This document shows, in pieces, positions 1-11,615 of a stretch of DNA of 64,000 bases. Below the pieces are notes generated by a model, which was not told where the DNA came from, did no database searches, and worked only from the letters and a program-made list of their open reading frames with translations. The DNA is from Phytophthora hibernalis. Its lineage: Eukaryota; Oomycota; Peronosporomycetes; Peronosporales; Peronosporaceae. Position numbers and translations under genes: made by a program. How positions within the stretch are numbered: position 1 is the stretch's first letter; every line of letters starts with the position of its first letter. The stretch spans positions 1 to 64,000 of the forward strand of contig JAAKBF010000400.1 of assembly GCA_012656075.1 (NCBI GenBank), in the 5' to 3' direction.

Positions 1-524
1 TATTCTCAGGTTTTGCTTGTGATTTAGTTCGTATCTGTTTTTGCTGAGTGCATGTTGCCACTGGTAACATGCTATCCAGCTATCATAAAGTACACAGAGT
101 ACACTAGACGAATATGTTCTCGGCGCATCTCCTGCGTCTGCTTCGAAGCCGCAGCATCTGCTTGTACAAATTTTTAGAACAACGATTTGGCGAGCTTGGG
201 CTGATAAAAGTAAATGATTTGCGCTATCATTTACTCACATTACATGCACACGTGCTTAACGTTTATACCATTTAAGCCTCCATGTTTACCAGCTGTAGGC
301 TATACTTTTCACCTGTTATTCTATCAAAATATATAACATCTCATTATAAAAAGCAATTTATAAGATCCTTTCATTTGAATTTTTTATTGAATCGATACCT
401 ACTTCTTCGAGGCAATTAATCCCTGTTGAAATGTCCTAACGTGACCGTTAGCACTACCAGGAATATTTCTTTTACTTTTTCTTTGTGACGCAGTGGCCAC
501 ATAGCTGTAAAGTTTTAAGACAGT
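1..524. other. gene-free leader region
   Basis: AT-rich sequence with stop codons in all frames. I see no recognisable gene, RNA or repeat. Confidence 0.5.
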
Positions 525-650
525 TTACCGGTAGATGTCGAGGAAATGGCACGCATCGCCACCCACCGGTATGTCGGCGTTGTCAACGCAATGGATATTG
601 AAGAGGCCATGAAGGAAGTCGAATACATGCTGGATGTGACGAATTGGTAG
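525..650 (+). CDS. possible terminal exon of an unknown gene
   Basis: A 41-codon open stretch follows a plausible 3' splice site (a pyrimidine-rich tract, then AG at 522-523) and ends at TAG 648-650. Its composition is protein-like, with a charged helix (EEMARIATHRYVGVVNAMDI, then EEAMKEVEYML). The same frame is closed by TAA just upstream, so it can only be coding as a downstream exon. No upstream exon is visible and I do not recognise the family. It may also be chance. Confidence 0.2.
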   Translation, partial: LPVDVEEMARIATHRYVGVVNAMDIEEAMKEVEYMLDVTNW

Positions 651-1201
651 TGAGTGACCTGGCACAAAAACACTCTACTTTGTCAGTTCATAATGGATAA
701 TACACCATGACTACATAGTATCAAATAGATGTATCGTTGTATCAGGATCAAATAATACTGGTACGGGATCAAATCACTTGATACAGACCAATTTTCTAGG
801 ATAGTGTGTTTTATAATAGGATCAGCATTACGGCCAAAGCTCGAACCCCTGGGCGTGGTTAAGAACTGCCCTCATAAATAGCATTCTTTGGACAAGCTGC
901 GGTGGGCAGTGGGTGTGGCGTACGAATTGTACGAAGGTATGTTGAATTGTACGATGGGTCGCTTGAGATGTATCACCACCTCGTCAACCTGGACAATTTG
1001 GTCGTACACAGATTTTGTCCACGCCGTTTTAAGTTGCCACGTGCTCAGTGGGGTTTACTTCATCGCTGCACGCACTTTTCCTCTTAGTGAAACCCTGTCT
1101 CCAAGTTGATCAACTGTTACTATTTCTATGCCTTCATTTGTCAAATCAACAAAGCTAGCGGGCATTGCTCAGAGTTAAACGAGCTCGCGCTAAAACGCAG
1201 C
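651..1201. other. intergenic, nothing recognised
   Basis: It holds a 61-codon plus-strand open frame at 902-1087 that matches nothing I know. No repeat or RNA is seen. Confidence 0.3.
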
Positions 1202-2470
1202 TCACACGATAGTGGGGTGATATGTCTCCGCGTCTAATGGAAGTAAGATATATACGAGCGACTTGACAACACGACGTTTGTTCCGAGGAATCGTGGTCGG
1301 GGATCCGTCAAATTGGCTGTCATCAGGTGGATAGGGGATTGCGGATGTCGGAGCTGGTAGTTGCAGGTCGAGCTCCGCCATTTGACAGAACCAATATGGT
1401 TGACTGTTCTTCATTATGAAGGCCACCGTTGGAGAGATTGACTCACGGTCATACTGAGGCTAGTATAGTATAGTTTAACCAAGAGGGGGTTGTCACCTGC
1501 GAGATTTTCTCCTCCTCAATCCCATTCTTTCCGCGGGCAAGCAAGCTCGTGCTCCTGTGTTCTCGTGGTTGTCTTTCCTTAGCAGGCAAGACTCAGCTCT
1601 CGACAGCGCTGCACTCCTATTGCGCGTGCCCTCAGCGGAAGAAGGCCATTGTCGAGACCGATGCTAAAAACGAAACGAACATGAGATGAATGCTCCGAAT
1701 CGGGTGTAGGTGTACCGTTCTGTCATTGTGCAAGACAGCGTGGGTGGGTGCGACTTCAATGCCAACGTCAACTTTTTCATGGACAACTCATTTGGGCTCA
1801 GCGGGAGAATGCAAATATCCAAGTACCGCCAACTGCCATGCGCTGGCGATCCTCGGGGACACCTCCCCGATCCAAGCTACAGACGTCAAAGACTAGGTCC
1901 AACTTGCATGTCTCCTCAAGTTCACCCGACTGGCCATCTCGAAGTTTATATGAATAGTTTCGCCACCAGCGAGAGAATCACGACCAGGCGGGAGTTTGCC
2001 GCGCAATGTTCAATCAGGCACCTTCCACACCGTAACGAGCTGGAATTGCGGAATTCCATTCTGATGGACATGAATACTCGAGTCATCGTCACAAAAGCAC
2101 TCAGCAACAATCCATGATCACCTGCCTACTTCGTGAACGAGCGTCGCGTCTTCTAAACTGGCAACAATACACTCGTCGTACGGGTCCGAGTCCGATTCCT
2201 TTAGGCACAAAACCGCCTTTGCAACACCAGGAAGAACACTTGTCGTCATCTCTTTGATAGGCAAGCCACGTCACAACGAAGCCAGTGACGAGCGATTGCT
2301 ATTGCCACACAAGAGCGTAAATCTACGAGGTCTCCACATTCGCCAAGTTGGTCATCACCAACTCAAACTCGGCATGGAGCTCGCCAGTACAAGGTTCTTC
2401 AATTTATCTTGCGAAAACGTCGAGTGCTGGATCGAGGTCATTGACATACTCGAGCTGCGCGCCGCCTGAT
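1202..2470 (-). pseudogene. decayed coding-like sequence, unknown
   Basis: Reading the minus strand, several stretches look protein-like but are broken by stops and frame changes: 1426-1202 (74 codons, with NSQPYWFCQMAELDLQLPAP), about 2050-1720 (GETIHINFEMASRVNLRR) and about 2440-2340 (EEPCTGELHAEFELVMTNLA). They lie in a consistent order on one strand, which suggests an old gene or transposon remnant. No family is recognised. The plus strand over the same bases also has open frames (for example 1710-2117), so the strand assignment is weak. Confidence 0.2.
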
Positions 2471-3014
2471 CGCCTCGATGATGCTCAAATAGTGGTTTGA
2501 GAACACGTACCAGCAGAAGAGCAGCCTCGGCTCAAAGAGGACGCCACAGGCACCGATTCAAGGAATGGGACTCGTCCACCGTGACCGCAGCAGGACACAG
2601 CACAAATCTCGCTGTCTGTGCGTGACCGCCTCCACGACGACAACGTTCCTGTGCTCCCCTTCGCGTCGCGGGATGAAGTACATGCGTTCGGTGTGACCTT
2701 CATTCTTGTACTACACTACATGACGTTCGGCGCCATGACTAGGATGCCTCCAGGTAGAGGTTGCCAGTACAGGCACTTTTCCCGTGTTACTGCCAATACT
2801 AGGAAGATTGTGTTTAACAAGAGAGTTGGGCTAGTATTAATAGTGCTTGTTTTATCAGTAGCAGATTTGGAATGCAAAGCACTACTGCAGCTGATAGAAA
2901 AGATTCAATTCTTTGTGCGTCAAACACTGTCAATCAGAAAAATCCTAAATCAGAAAGTGGTCATTTCCGCTTTTATCGTCAGTCCCAATGATGTCTTCTG
3001 CTTGGACCACCGTT
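2471..3014. other. intergenic, nothing recognised
   Basis: A long plus-strand open frame starting at 2618 crosses this stretch and the tandem repeat behind it. I do not consider it a gene. Nothing else is seen. Confidence 0.3.
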
Positions 3015-3385
3015 CATGCGGGCCCTATACAGTGCTGCCATGGCGCGGACCAAGTTGCTATGGAACCCCTCACTCATTTACTTTGCAACTTATCACGCAT
3101 TCGCTCAATCACTTATCAACGTATTCAGTGATCATGGCGACCATTGCGGCGAGCACTGTTGCCGTGGCAGCCACCGGTCCCCATGCGGGCCTATACTGTG
3201 CTGCCACGGCGCAGAACAAGTTGCAATGGAACCTCTTCATTCAAGTTACTTATCTACTTATCACACATCTAGTCTATTACTTGTCAACGTATGAATTGGT
3301 CATGACAATCATTTCGGTGAGAGCGGTGGCCATGGCAGCCACCCATTCACTTGCGGTATATGCTGTTCTGTCGTGGCGCCTTGTG
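3015..3385 (+). repeat. imperfect tandem repeat, 167-bp period
   Basis: Unit 1 begins at 3015 (CATGCGGGCCCTATACAGTG) and unit 2 at 3182 (CATGCGGGCCTATACTGTGC). A partial third unit starts near 3344. Units share the TGCTGCCA(T/C)GGCG and (A/C)AAGTTG(C)(T/A)ATGGAACC words and diverge in the middle. It is minisatellite-like, and it keeps a long reading frame open without looking like protein. Confidence 0.65.
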
Positions 3386-4408
3386 GACGTGACTCAAATT
3401 TATCGTACGTTTACAGTGGAGAAAAATGGTGCGGCGAAAATAACCACTCTATGCAGAGTATTTAGAGATGTTGGTGCGGTCGGCAAGAAATCTATTACGA
3501 CAAAACGATGCAAGGCACGCGCTCGGTGTGAGCTTGGCGAAGTTGTTGGCAAACGATAAACACACCATGGAAGGAACGTAGCGGTCGGGGTCGTTGGGGC
3601 TTGCGGTGAAACCCTTGGGTCCTTCATCTTGAAAATGTAGTTTAGCGCGTAAAGATCCAGTAGCTATGGCAGTACCGCAGTCTTATAGGCGCGCATATGC
3701 ATGAACAGCAGCCCCATATGCCGCGTCACGAAGCCTATATTTTCTCTACGTGACGCGTGATGTGGTTTGGACACACAGCGCTGAGCGCTAGCGGCAATTT
3801 CGGGTGAAGGAGGTCAGTGAAGAAACCACAAGCGAGTTAGTCATCTCTGTCTCGGTTGAGTACATGGTCTGACCTTATATAGAATACAATTATGATCTGT
3901 AGGGAACCCGAGCGAGCGGGGATGCTGCGAGGAGGTAAACTGCTGGTAATTACCAGTCATTCGCAGACGTATGTACCATAGTTACTGCAGCCACACGTTT
4001 TATCTAGTATAACCTCTCCGTTTAGTGCCTAAATGGAAGCTACGTTTAAAATAATAAATCATAATATTGACGCAAACATACCGTACGGTATCATTTAAGC
4101 CCCATCCTCCACAATATTAAAAAACCGTGTAACAGATTAACAGCTCGTAATTGATACGGTTCGTGAGCGTTTAAAGTTTTTTTATTTGTAAATTGTATTG
4201 GAGCAGTACCTACGATTTGAGTGGACTACACCATGGTGACCTAGAAATAATCCCTATTGGGCTGTCCGTACTACAAGCACAACCAGGAACACCTACGGTA
4301 GCACTCAGCAATTACTGCTTTACGATTTCCAATTACTCAGTGTATTACTGTTGTACTGTCAGTAGTAATGGGTCGTACGATTGAGCCAATAATGTCCAGT
4401 TTTGTAAT
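3386..4408. other. intergenic, nothing recognised
   Basis: AT-rich with short random frames only. No gene, RNA or repeat is evident. Confidence 0.4.
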
Positions 4409-4534
4409 AAACATCAACCACGCGCTCTAACACCACTGATGCGATATTGCAGCCTTAAGTAGCCTGTAATTCAAACATCAACCGCGCGCTATAACACCAC
4501 TGTGGCGATATTGCAGCCTTAAGTAGCCTGTAAA
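4409..4534 (+). repeat. tandem duplication, about 64 bp x 2
   Basis: Two adjacent copies begin with AAACATCAACC at 4409 and 4473, and each ends with GCAGCCTTAAGTAGCCTGTAA. The copies differ at a few bases (CACGCGCTCT against CGCGCGCTAT). It is non-coding, and the origin is unknown. Confidence 0.85.
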
Positions 4535-6092
4535 TCGTCGGTACTAGCGAACCTCTACTCAGGTATAAATTGCCCCGTATCAAGGGTTTTCACGAGGGTT
4601 ATTTTAGTAATTTTTAGCAGGCCTATTTTTGTAATGAAATTAATGCATCTCGGCACAAAACGTTTGAGCGTTCCGGTATTGTGTAAATCCGATTGCTTTT
4701 GTCCTGTTGAATTATGTGGTAAAGCAATCCTCATCGAGGATTTGCACAGGGTTAAATTGTAGCTATATATGCATCGGGTCATTTTAATGTGTACGTAAAT
4801 CGTGGGTTGACCTCGTAATCATATGCAGTCTGAAAAGGCGTCGGACGTTGATGCATTTCTTACAAGGCCATAGGAATGATTATAGAGCGGTAGAAGGTTA
4901 GCCTATATGAACGATGCATTTGCAGAATTACTGTAGTTTGCCTTGTTTCGGCCGTACCAGCTACTAGCTGCGCCTGCTTTGTTTATTGGCTTAACTTTAA
5001 ATAGTGCTTCATGTCGTCTTCGAAGAATAGCTTTTCAGAGTCGAGCTCACCTTCAATTCAGCTATATAGTAGACCGTCTTTTCATCTTCCACAGGAAGAA
5101 CAGTACTGATTGTCTTCTCAAATTCGCCGATCATTACTTCGACTCTTGAAAGTGTTCTCTCGTGGTGCGTTTATATGTTAGGACACTCAGAATGCCCAGT
5201 CAAGCATGGACATTCTGAGGTCATTACTTATAAATCGGTTGGATAGGCTGCTAATTAAACGAACTTCATATCGGAGGACTGACATCTAAAAATAAGCCCC
5301 CATTTATGTATAGCAAATCGGGGGTTGGGCTTCCTATTAACGTGGTAAATCTGTTGATTTGAAAAAAGGGACATCCTGCATGACTTTAACAATACCGGTA
5401 GTGTCAAACATAGGATCATAGGAACAAGTTGAGCGATGCGAACGGGACTCCTAATATTGCTTAGTGCCATTCTTCATGAGATAAATTCCACAGCAGTTGT
5501 CCTTCAGAACAACTTGATCCGGAGGCTAAACGACTATGATTTGGCGTACGCGCGAGGTGTCTGCATTGCCGTCTCTTAAGAACTCTTGCATCAAACTGTT
5601 TCATGATGATGACTGTGAATCCCCTGGTTTCTTGGGCCAGGATCCAAATTTCATTGTAACATACCGTAGTAGTACCCTTGCGCGATACATGGGCGCGTTT
5701 CTCGCCCTTTAAGCCCTTTCCCAAAATACGATAGAACCCCCCTAAAGGGCGAAAACTGCTCCCTTTAAGTATAAGTTCAACTTAGTTTGCACCCTATTTT
5801 GTAACATATCTTAAACAGTACTTGGCGTAATCATTGTAGTAAACTTAACCCAAGTGAGATTCATGAATCACTCATGCCTGATGCAGTATTAGCAAATCAC
5901 TGAAGATTGTGTTGCGAGGCGGGTGAACGCCTTTTTCGTCCAGAAGTGTATAGCGCTCCCAGACCCTCTCTGAATGCGGATGTCTAGAACCACTGAATGA
6001 TAGTATCACCCAGTGTGACGTGTGTCCTTGTGGCAATCCCTATAGGTATCGTTTACCTTCGGGTATCCCCGACTCGACCGCTTGAAATGAGT
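4535..6092. other. intergenic, nothing recognised
   Basis: No gene, RNA or clear repeat. Open frames here (the longest about 87 codons at 5461-5724, minus) have no protein-like features that I recognise. Confidence 0.4.
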
Positions 6093-6461
6093 TGTTAGGT
6101 TACACGAACGGAATACAGGATGAGCACCGAGCTCCGCCAACCCACCGGAATAGGCAGCGAGGCACGACTGAATGAGGTGGAGCACAGATAGATCTCTCCT
6201 TCAGACAACCCAACAAAATACAGAGTTCCAAATACAAATATACACCCACAATAAATTCTTCTAGACCCTAAAGTGTGGGGGGTCTTTTCGCCAGTCTCAC
6301 TAGAGCTAACACCCAGAGTACTGGTCAACTCTGGATGAATTCTCACTCAACGCACCACCCTTACTTAGTAAGGGACAATCTTCTTCTTCACAAATACACT
6401 TCTTCTTCACACAGTAGTCAATCAATCGAGTCTTAGGGGTGACTACTACAACCACCTAACA
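6093..6461 (-). repeat. possible solo LTR
   Basis: A 369-bp segment begins TGTTAGG and ends CCTAACA, perfect 7-bp inverted ends of the TG...CA type typical of LTRs. Read on the minus strand it contains a TATA-like GTGTATATTTG and an internal short direct repeat (GTGAAGAAGAAG, twice). No gag or pol sequence lies next to it, and no 5-bp target duplication is visible (flanks TGAGT and CGGCA). The inverted ends could be chance, so this is a suggestion only. Confidence 0.4.
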
Positions 6462-6915
6462 CGGCAGGGTAACATGAAATGAACGCCACTCAATGAGCAA
6501 CGCACAACTAGGATTTGTGAACAGACGGATCAGTCCAGCCGCACGAGCATCAATCCCCGCCTTATTCGAACTTGATCTTTTCGGGAGCGACGCAGCCAGA
6601 CTCGTGTTCCTGCGCGGCTTCGAGCGTCCGTAGCTTCGGGCCCCGGGAATTGGTCCGGGCAGCTTGACCTCCACGCGGCACTAAACTCCGACGATTCCGC
6701 ACTTTCGCGCGACCGTGTGTCTTACTCTCGACAAATTGAACTTAGTTTGTTGTTATCTATCTTCGCTTCGGCCCCAGTGAAACACGATCGAGCGAATGCA
6801 GCAGCGAGCGTTCACTTTTTGATTGTGTGGTTGAAAGCCAAATACTGGGAAAAGCGGGACTGGTGTGCCGCACAAAACGTGGTGAAATAAGATCAAAAGT
6901 GGTAAAATCTGGTGG
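6462..6915. other. intergenic, nothing recognised
   Basis: Short open frames only. No recognised gene. It sits between the LTR-like segment and the Pack-MULE-like element. Confidence 0.3.
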
Positions 6916-7625
6916 CATCTGGTTGGAATATTTCTCACTACTCACCACAAACGGGCAAGCTTTCTCAAAACTTGCCACAAACGATTTGATTGGTGCTTAT
7001 TTCATTCAATACCTCAGTGCGTCGTACTCGAGCTCGCACCACAACCAAGCGCTGCCCACGCAAGCACCCGAATCCCGTGTGCCGGACGCCTGTCGTGCCA
7101 CCATCCCCGCGTACTACTGCAAGGTTTGCTAACCTCTCTAATGGGTATGTATGTGCGTGAAGGTGGCGCTCGCTCGCTCACAACAACAACGGCGGAGATC
7201 AAGGCGATCGCCTCCCATTTCAAGTGGTGCTTCCGCCGGGCTTGGTGGGTGGTGTCAGTTGCGGGCTGGCGGAAGAGCTGGCGGATGCTGTCTCGGACGC
7301 GACAATCGTGTCCGTGAGTTCTGTGGTGCTTGTGATCGGGGTGACACACGGCACCACTGGCAGCAAGATCTCGGACTGCTGCAACGACAACAGGGGCTCG
7401 GAGTGCGATGTTTCGCGCACGGGCACGTACGGCACGGGGTCTATCATCGGCGTGTGCGCCCCCGACACGAACATCAGCACGGACGGTACGTGGGGTGAGT
7501 TCGTTTACGACGTGCAGAGGTATTGGATGAAAAACCACCTATCAAATCTATCAAATCGTTTGTGGCAAGTTTTGAGAAAGCTTGACACGTTTGTGGTGAG
7601 TAGTGAAAATACCATTCATCTGGTT
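6916..7625. mobile_element. Pack-MULE-like element with 9-bp target duplication
   Basis: The 692-bp element (6925-7616) is flanked by an exact 9-bp direct repeat, CATCTGGTT, at 6916-6924 and 7617-7625. Its arms (6925-7015 and 7517-7612) are inverted repeats of roughly 90 bp; both contain, in opposite orientation, ACTACTCACCACAAACG, AAGCTTTCTCAAAACTTGCC and ACAAACGATTTGAT. A 9-bp duplication plus long terminal inverted repeats is the hallmark of Mutator-like elements. The central 500 bp (7016-7516) is much more GC-rich than the arms or flanks and is open in several frames, as expected of a captured gene fragment. It encodes no transposase, so it would be non-autonomous. Confidence 0.8.
7016..7516. 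other. GC-rich interior of the Pack-MULE-like element
   Basis: The interior is open on the minus strand (7538-7014, 174 codons, and 7480-7220, a Ser/Thr/Pro-rich 86-codon frame) and on the plus strand (7224-7703, 7151-7498). GC-rich DNA often stays open by chance, so the coding frame cannot be chosen. I see no domain. Its sharp compositional contrast with the arms is the reason to think it was captured from a host gene. Confidence 0.4.
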
Positions 7626-7987
7626 ACGGTATCAACCCCTCCTAACACCTCACCCCCGCTTTACAAAAAGGAACAGACTAGCATCACCAACGGGATTGCA
7701 TAGCCGGGGACCGGTAAAATACGCCCATCCCCCTCGGTCTCGGTAAATTACAACGTGATAAAATACCCGCTTTCTACCTCTAATTTTTTTAAAAAATCAA
7801 CCCGCTCTTTCTGAGCGCTTCATTCGAGAATCCCCCTCCTTCAAGCGAACCACGTGGCAGCGTCGCCAAGCTACCTTGCCACTGCTCCTGCGACGACTGG
7901 AGGATGCGACGACCTGCGCCGGCGACGACTGAAGGCTCCTGCGACGACTGGAGGTTGTGACACCGGGGTCTGGAGACAAACGTGCTC

Positions 7988-9919
7988 ATGAGGGGCACGT
8001 CTAGCGCCGAAGACACTGGAACTGAGGCTGCCAGTGACCCGTCGGTACGCACCAGCGAATACGTGTGCGTAATCGACTCGTCTGATACGGATGGGGAGGA
8101 AGTCCGAGACACCGCGCCCCCTTTCCGATTTGGCACGACAATTGGACTGATTTCTACGCTCGCCTGGACGAGTATCAAGTCCAGACGTCCCAGTTGTTTC
8201 GGACGAGCACTACGGTTAACGTATCGGCGCGGAATCAAATCATTAAAGGGAAGAAGAAGTGGCGAACTGGAGAATTTATTCCGGAGGCGTTTGGGGACTA
8301 CTACAAGAAGCTGCTGTGCACACCTGGCTGGAATAAAAGTACCAAGGTCAACGGGCAGAGAACTGGTCATCAATCTCGGGGCACATGTTGTGGAGTTGTT
8401 CTGTGCGCCACGGTGATGCGTTGTTCAGAAGCTGGTGCGTTCCGAGTGCGCGTCACGAAGCATATGCGGATGCATAACCACAAGTTGAAGAAACGAGTGT
8501 TCGAGCACTACCCCTCCAACAGGAGAATCACGGACCCTTGTTTGCTAAACTTTGTTGACGAGCTGATTAATGTTGGGGGCAAGCCCAAGAAGATACTGAA
8601 GTACCTCCAGGAGACTACAGATATACTTGAGAGAGTTGTTGGATTGATGGTATATGTATCTAACTCTAAAGCGGTGTGTTATGCTGCAGTCAAGCGCGTT
8701 ACATTACGAGTTGTGCACAACTTGGTGCAGCGTCTGAAGGCAAGGCATCGCGGCACCGGAACTGTTGAGGATCGCTTGAGGCAGTTTTGCGGAAGTTTAG
8801 TGTCTATCGCGACAATACCGCCACCATTTTCGTTGATGACGCGAACTTGACGCAGACGATCACGCTACAGACGCGCCAAATGCGATGTTTCTTCAAGTCT
8901 TCCCTGAAGTGGTGATGCTGGGCTCGACACACGGCACCAATCCTTCCACGTATAAGCAGCTTCATGATTCACGACGTCTTTGGCCATGAAAGTGATTTTT
9001 CTGTTGGTGAATCGTAGGTGAATCATTGATCAACTGTTGGTGCATTTTTGGTGATCTGTTGGTGATTACTTTTATAGTTGGTTTTGAATGACAACTCACT
9101 TTATATGATACTTGTGCTGCTTTTATTATTCATTTGCAGGGCCAATACGTTCAACACGCCTTAGTCGAGAACGAGAGCCACGCATGCATGTTGGATGCCA
9201 TCGGCGCTTTCAAAGAGAATAATCCATCTTGGGACCGTATTCGTGCTGTGGTGATCGACAAAGACTTCGGGGGATAAGTCTTCTGAAGAAAGAGTTCCAT
9301 CTGGCTCGGGTGCTCATTTGCCACTTTCACCTCAAAAGTATTTACGATCGGAGATGTCGAAGGCGGTGTATGGCGGACGTGACGCCGTTGATGTGGATCG
9401 CGTCGAAGACGCTGTTGACATGATTGTTAAGGCCCCGGACGAAAAGGAGTACGATAGAGGGTTACGCTACATGTTTTATCTTCTTGATGGCTTCGACGAG
9501 CAAGACGACCTCCCGGAACCAAAACATCCTCTTTTGGTGTATTTATGCGAAGCTGGAATTCCTGCAAGGACATGTGGGCGGTGTATGAGCGTGGTCAGAT
9601 TGCACATCTCGGAAACCATATTAACACGCGGTACGAACTACAACGATATATAAGTGCACATGATACCTTCTAACAACTTCCTTATGGTGCTTTTAGTTTG
9701 GAATCTGCGTGGGGAAGCCTGAAGCAGATCCTTAAGTCGGAAATGGAGCTTGATGAGTGTGTCGAGACTCACAACTTTTTGCAATCTACATCGGAGCTTG
9801 AATACGCCTCTCGATTTAATGTCGTTGGATCGCGCCACTATCATGGCGCCGACGATGCTTTGCTGAGACTGGGTGGATTGGTTAGTCGGCACGCCTTCGA
9901 CCATGTCCGGCAGGAGTAA
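7988..9919 (+). pseudogene. MULE-1 transposase, N-terminal and catalytic region
   Basis: Segments in order: acidic start from ATG 7988; frame change near 8130; FAR1-like region including FRTSTTVNVSARNQ and a Cys/His part ending KHMRMHNHKLKK (about 8180-8490); VVHNLVQRLKARH (about 8712); DDE core pieces TIFVDDANLTQTITLQTRQM (about 8817-8890), VVMLGSTHGTNPSTYK, VVIDKDF (about 9250) and ARVLICHFHL (about 9310); then SLKQILKSEMELDECVETHN (about 9720). In the family the first catalytic Asp sits just before the THGTN motif. Here that position reads Gly (MLGSTHGTN). Stops and frame changes mean no full-length protein is readable, so it is almost certainly inactive. Confidence 0.75.
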
Positions 9920-10019
9920 TAATTTTTACTGGCGGACTTTGGCGTATGAAGGGCGTTGGTTACAATATGGTATCGTTCTACTGCAGTCAAGTACGGAAAG
10001 GGAATACGTTGTGAGCATT

Positions 10020-10549
10020 TCGGTGCGTACGCGATAAATCTTTTGTACTGTTGTAACTGTGTCTAATACAAACTTTTAATTTTTGTTTCTAGATGTACAC
10101 TTGCTCCTGGTTTTCATGAGACTGATGGTATTACCGTGTCACCATACCATGTTCGTTCGATCAAACATGAAGAAGAAAATGTGATTCCAAATAACTACAT
10201 TCACCCGCGCTGGTTGCTGAAGTCCAACGTGAATCGTCCAGACGAAGTTGAATCGGACGACGATTTATCGTGTCCCGCAATTCGAGTTCAGGATTCGAAT
10301 ATGAGATCCGTGACGCATGCTATACTGAATGGGTCTACAAAGTGGAGAACTGGTATGAACATTGCTGAGCGTGCGGTGGAGGCAATGAGCTCTCAAGGTA
10401 CGCAACCATTTCTCCGTCTGGCCGAAGCGTTGCGTAAGTTTGGAGAATATGCATCTCAGGGTATTGTACCCCTACTTGAAATTCTGCAAGAAAAAGACGC
10501 CCGCAATGACGACGATGGGATCGACAATGAAGGCGACGCTAGAGGGTAG
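10020..10549 (+). pseudogene. MULE-1 SWIM finger and post-SWIM region
   Basis: After a pyrimidine-rich stretch ending TTTCTAG (10092), the sequence reads TCSWF and then, one frame over, FMRLMVLPCHHTMFVRSNMK. This is the C-x-C...C-x-H pattern of a SWIM zinc finger, which oomycete MULE transposases carry after the DDE core. A single-base shift falls inside the finger at about 10105. The post-SWIM block at 10136-10549 (NYIHPRWLLK) is in yet another frame and is followed by a low-complexity acidic tail. Confidence 0.65.
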
Positions 10550-10843
10550 ATTCCGAGGACTCGTGTGTCGAGTTTCTGAAGGTTCAAGTGTACCTCCTAC
10601 TCGACGACCAATGTCAAGCAGAAGATCAGTGATGCGCAAGGGATTGAGACTGGCACGGACACAGACCTCCCGGATTCAGATGCGAGGAACGTTAGCACTG
10701 AAAACGATCAAGAACAATCTAGCTTGGTCTTTGTCAACACTGGGGCGGAGCTAATCGCTGAGACCGACCGAATTGTTCACCGCAGCCGTGAGATGGTATC
10801 ATCTGGAAGCGAAGGAGAAACGCTGCCAAAATACGCCCCCTCA

Positions 10844-10921
10844 CTACCAAGACAGCGAAGCCTGCGAAGACGTACAACATCGCTACCAAGACAACGAAGC
10901 CTGCGAAGATGTACAACCTCG
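10844..10921 (+). repeat. two 39-bp tandem units in the MULE-1 linker
   Basis: CTACCAAGACA(G/A)CGAAGCC starts at 10844 and again at 10883. The units differ at only a few bases. They encode part of the linker between the SWIM and Ulp1 regions. Confidence 0.8.
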
Positions 10922-11280
10922 CCGTGAAAGCTGCAATTTCAGACGACGCTCGTGCGAGGTCGGTTAAAAAGACGAAACTGTTGGTGAAAGATCCCAACGG
11001 GTTGGTGAAAGACACCAACCGGTTGGTGAAAGTCCCAACGCCGTTGGAGAAAGCGGTGGTCAAAGATCGCAATGAGCACGTGAAATCTTCAGGACAACTG
11101 ACCGTTCGGACGAGGAGTAAGAACATAGATGACGACGATAACGATGTAAGCTCGTCCTTGGACAAAAGTACCCATCGATTCGAAACCATCAAGAGTACAA
11201 AGAGCAAGGGGCGCCCAAAGATACGAAAGAATCAGAAAAGAGAAGCAAAACGCATTCGAATGGAGGGGCCAAAGAAATAG
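10909..11280 (+). pseudogene. MULE-1 basic linker with short peptide repeats
   Basis: A 123-codon open frame, Lys/Arg-rich, with an internal repeat of about 8 residues (LVKDPNG, LVKDTNR, LVKVPTP). Its place between the post-SWIM and peptidase segments makes it the disordered linker of the fused protein. It has no catalytic features. Confidence 0.5.
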
Positions 11281-11615
11281 CGAATGCGTTGGTGCAAGGA
11301 ACGCTAGTCCCCGTGAAGGATTTGGCTCCCGTGCGCAAGACCCTAGCATGCGGTTTCAACGTTGGGGTCGCCCTTCCGTTCTACTGAGCATCACACAAGT
11401 GGAAGCTCCTCGTGAAAGTCGACGTCAATTGTGCAAATTGCGCGAAAACGAAAGATTCAACGCCAAGTGACCATTACTTTCCCGAAAAACTATCTGACTA
11501 AGTGTCTCGCTGGAATAAAAACGTATAGAAACTCGCTGCCAAGTGAGCACGACGCAGGCAAGATGGGGGTTACGATTCCGAAAATGGGAACATTCCTGAG
11601 AAAGACCTACTTACG

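Noticed and set aside
2618..3559. A 313-codon open frame, the longest in the first 7 kb
   Set aside because: It runs through a 167-bp tandem repeat, has no recognisable domain and no promoter or introns; the repeat (period 167, not a multiple of 3) is read in different frames in each unit, so it is unlikely to be protein.
7014..7538. A 174-codon minus-strand ORF inside the Pack-MULE-like element
   Set aside because: The interior is GC-rich and open in several frames on both strands, and the ORF extends into the inverted-repeat arms, so no frame is favoured.
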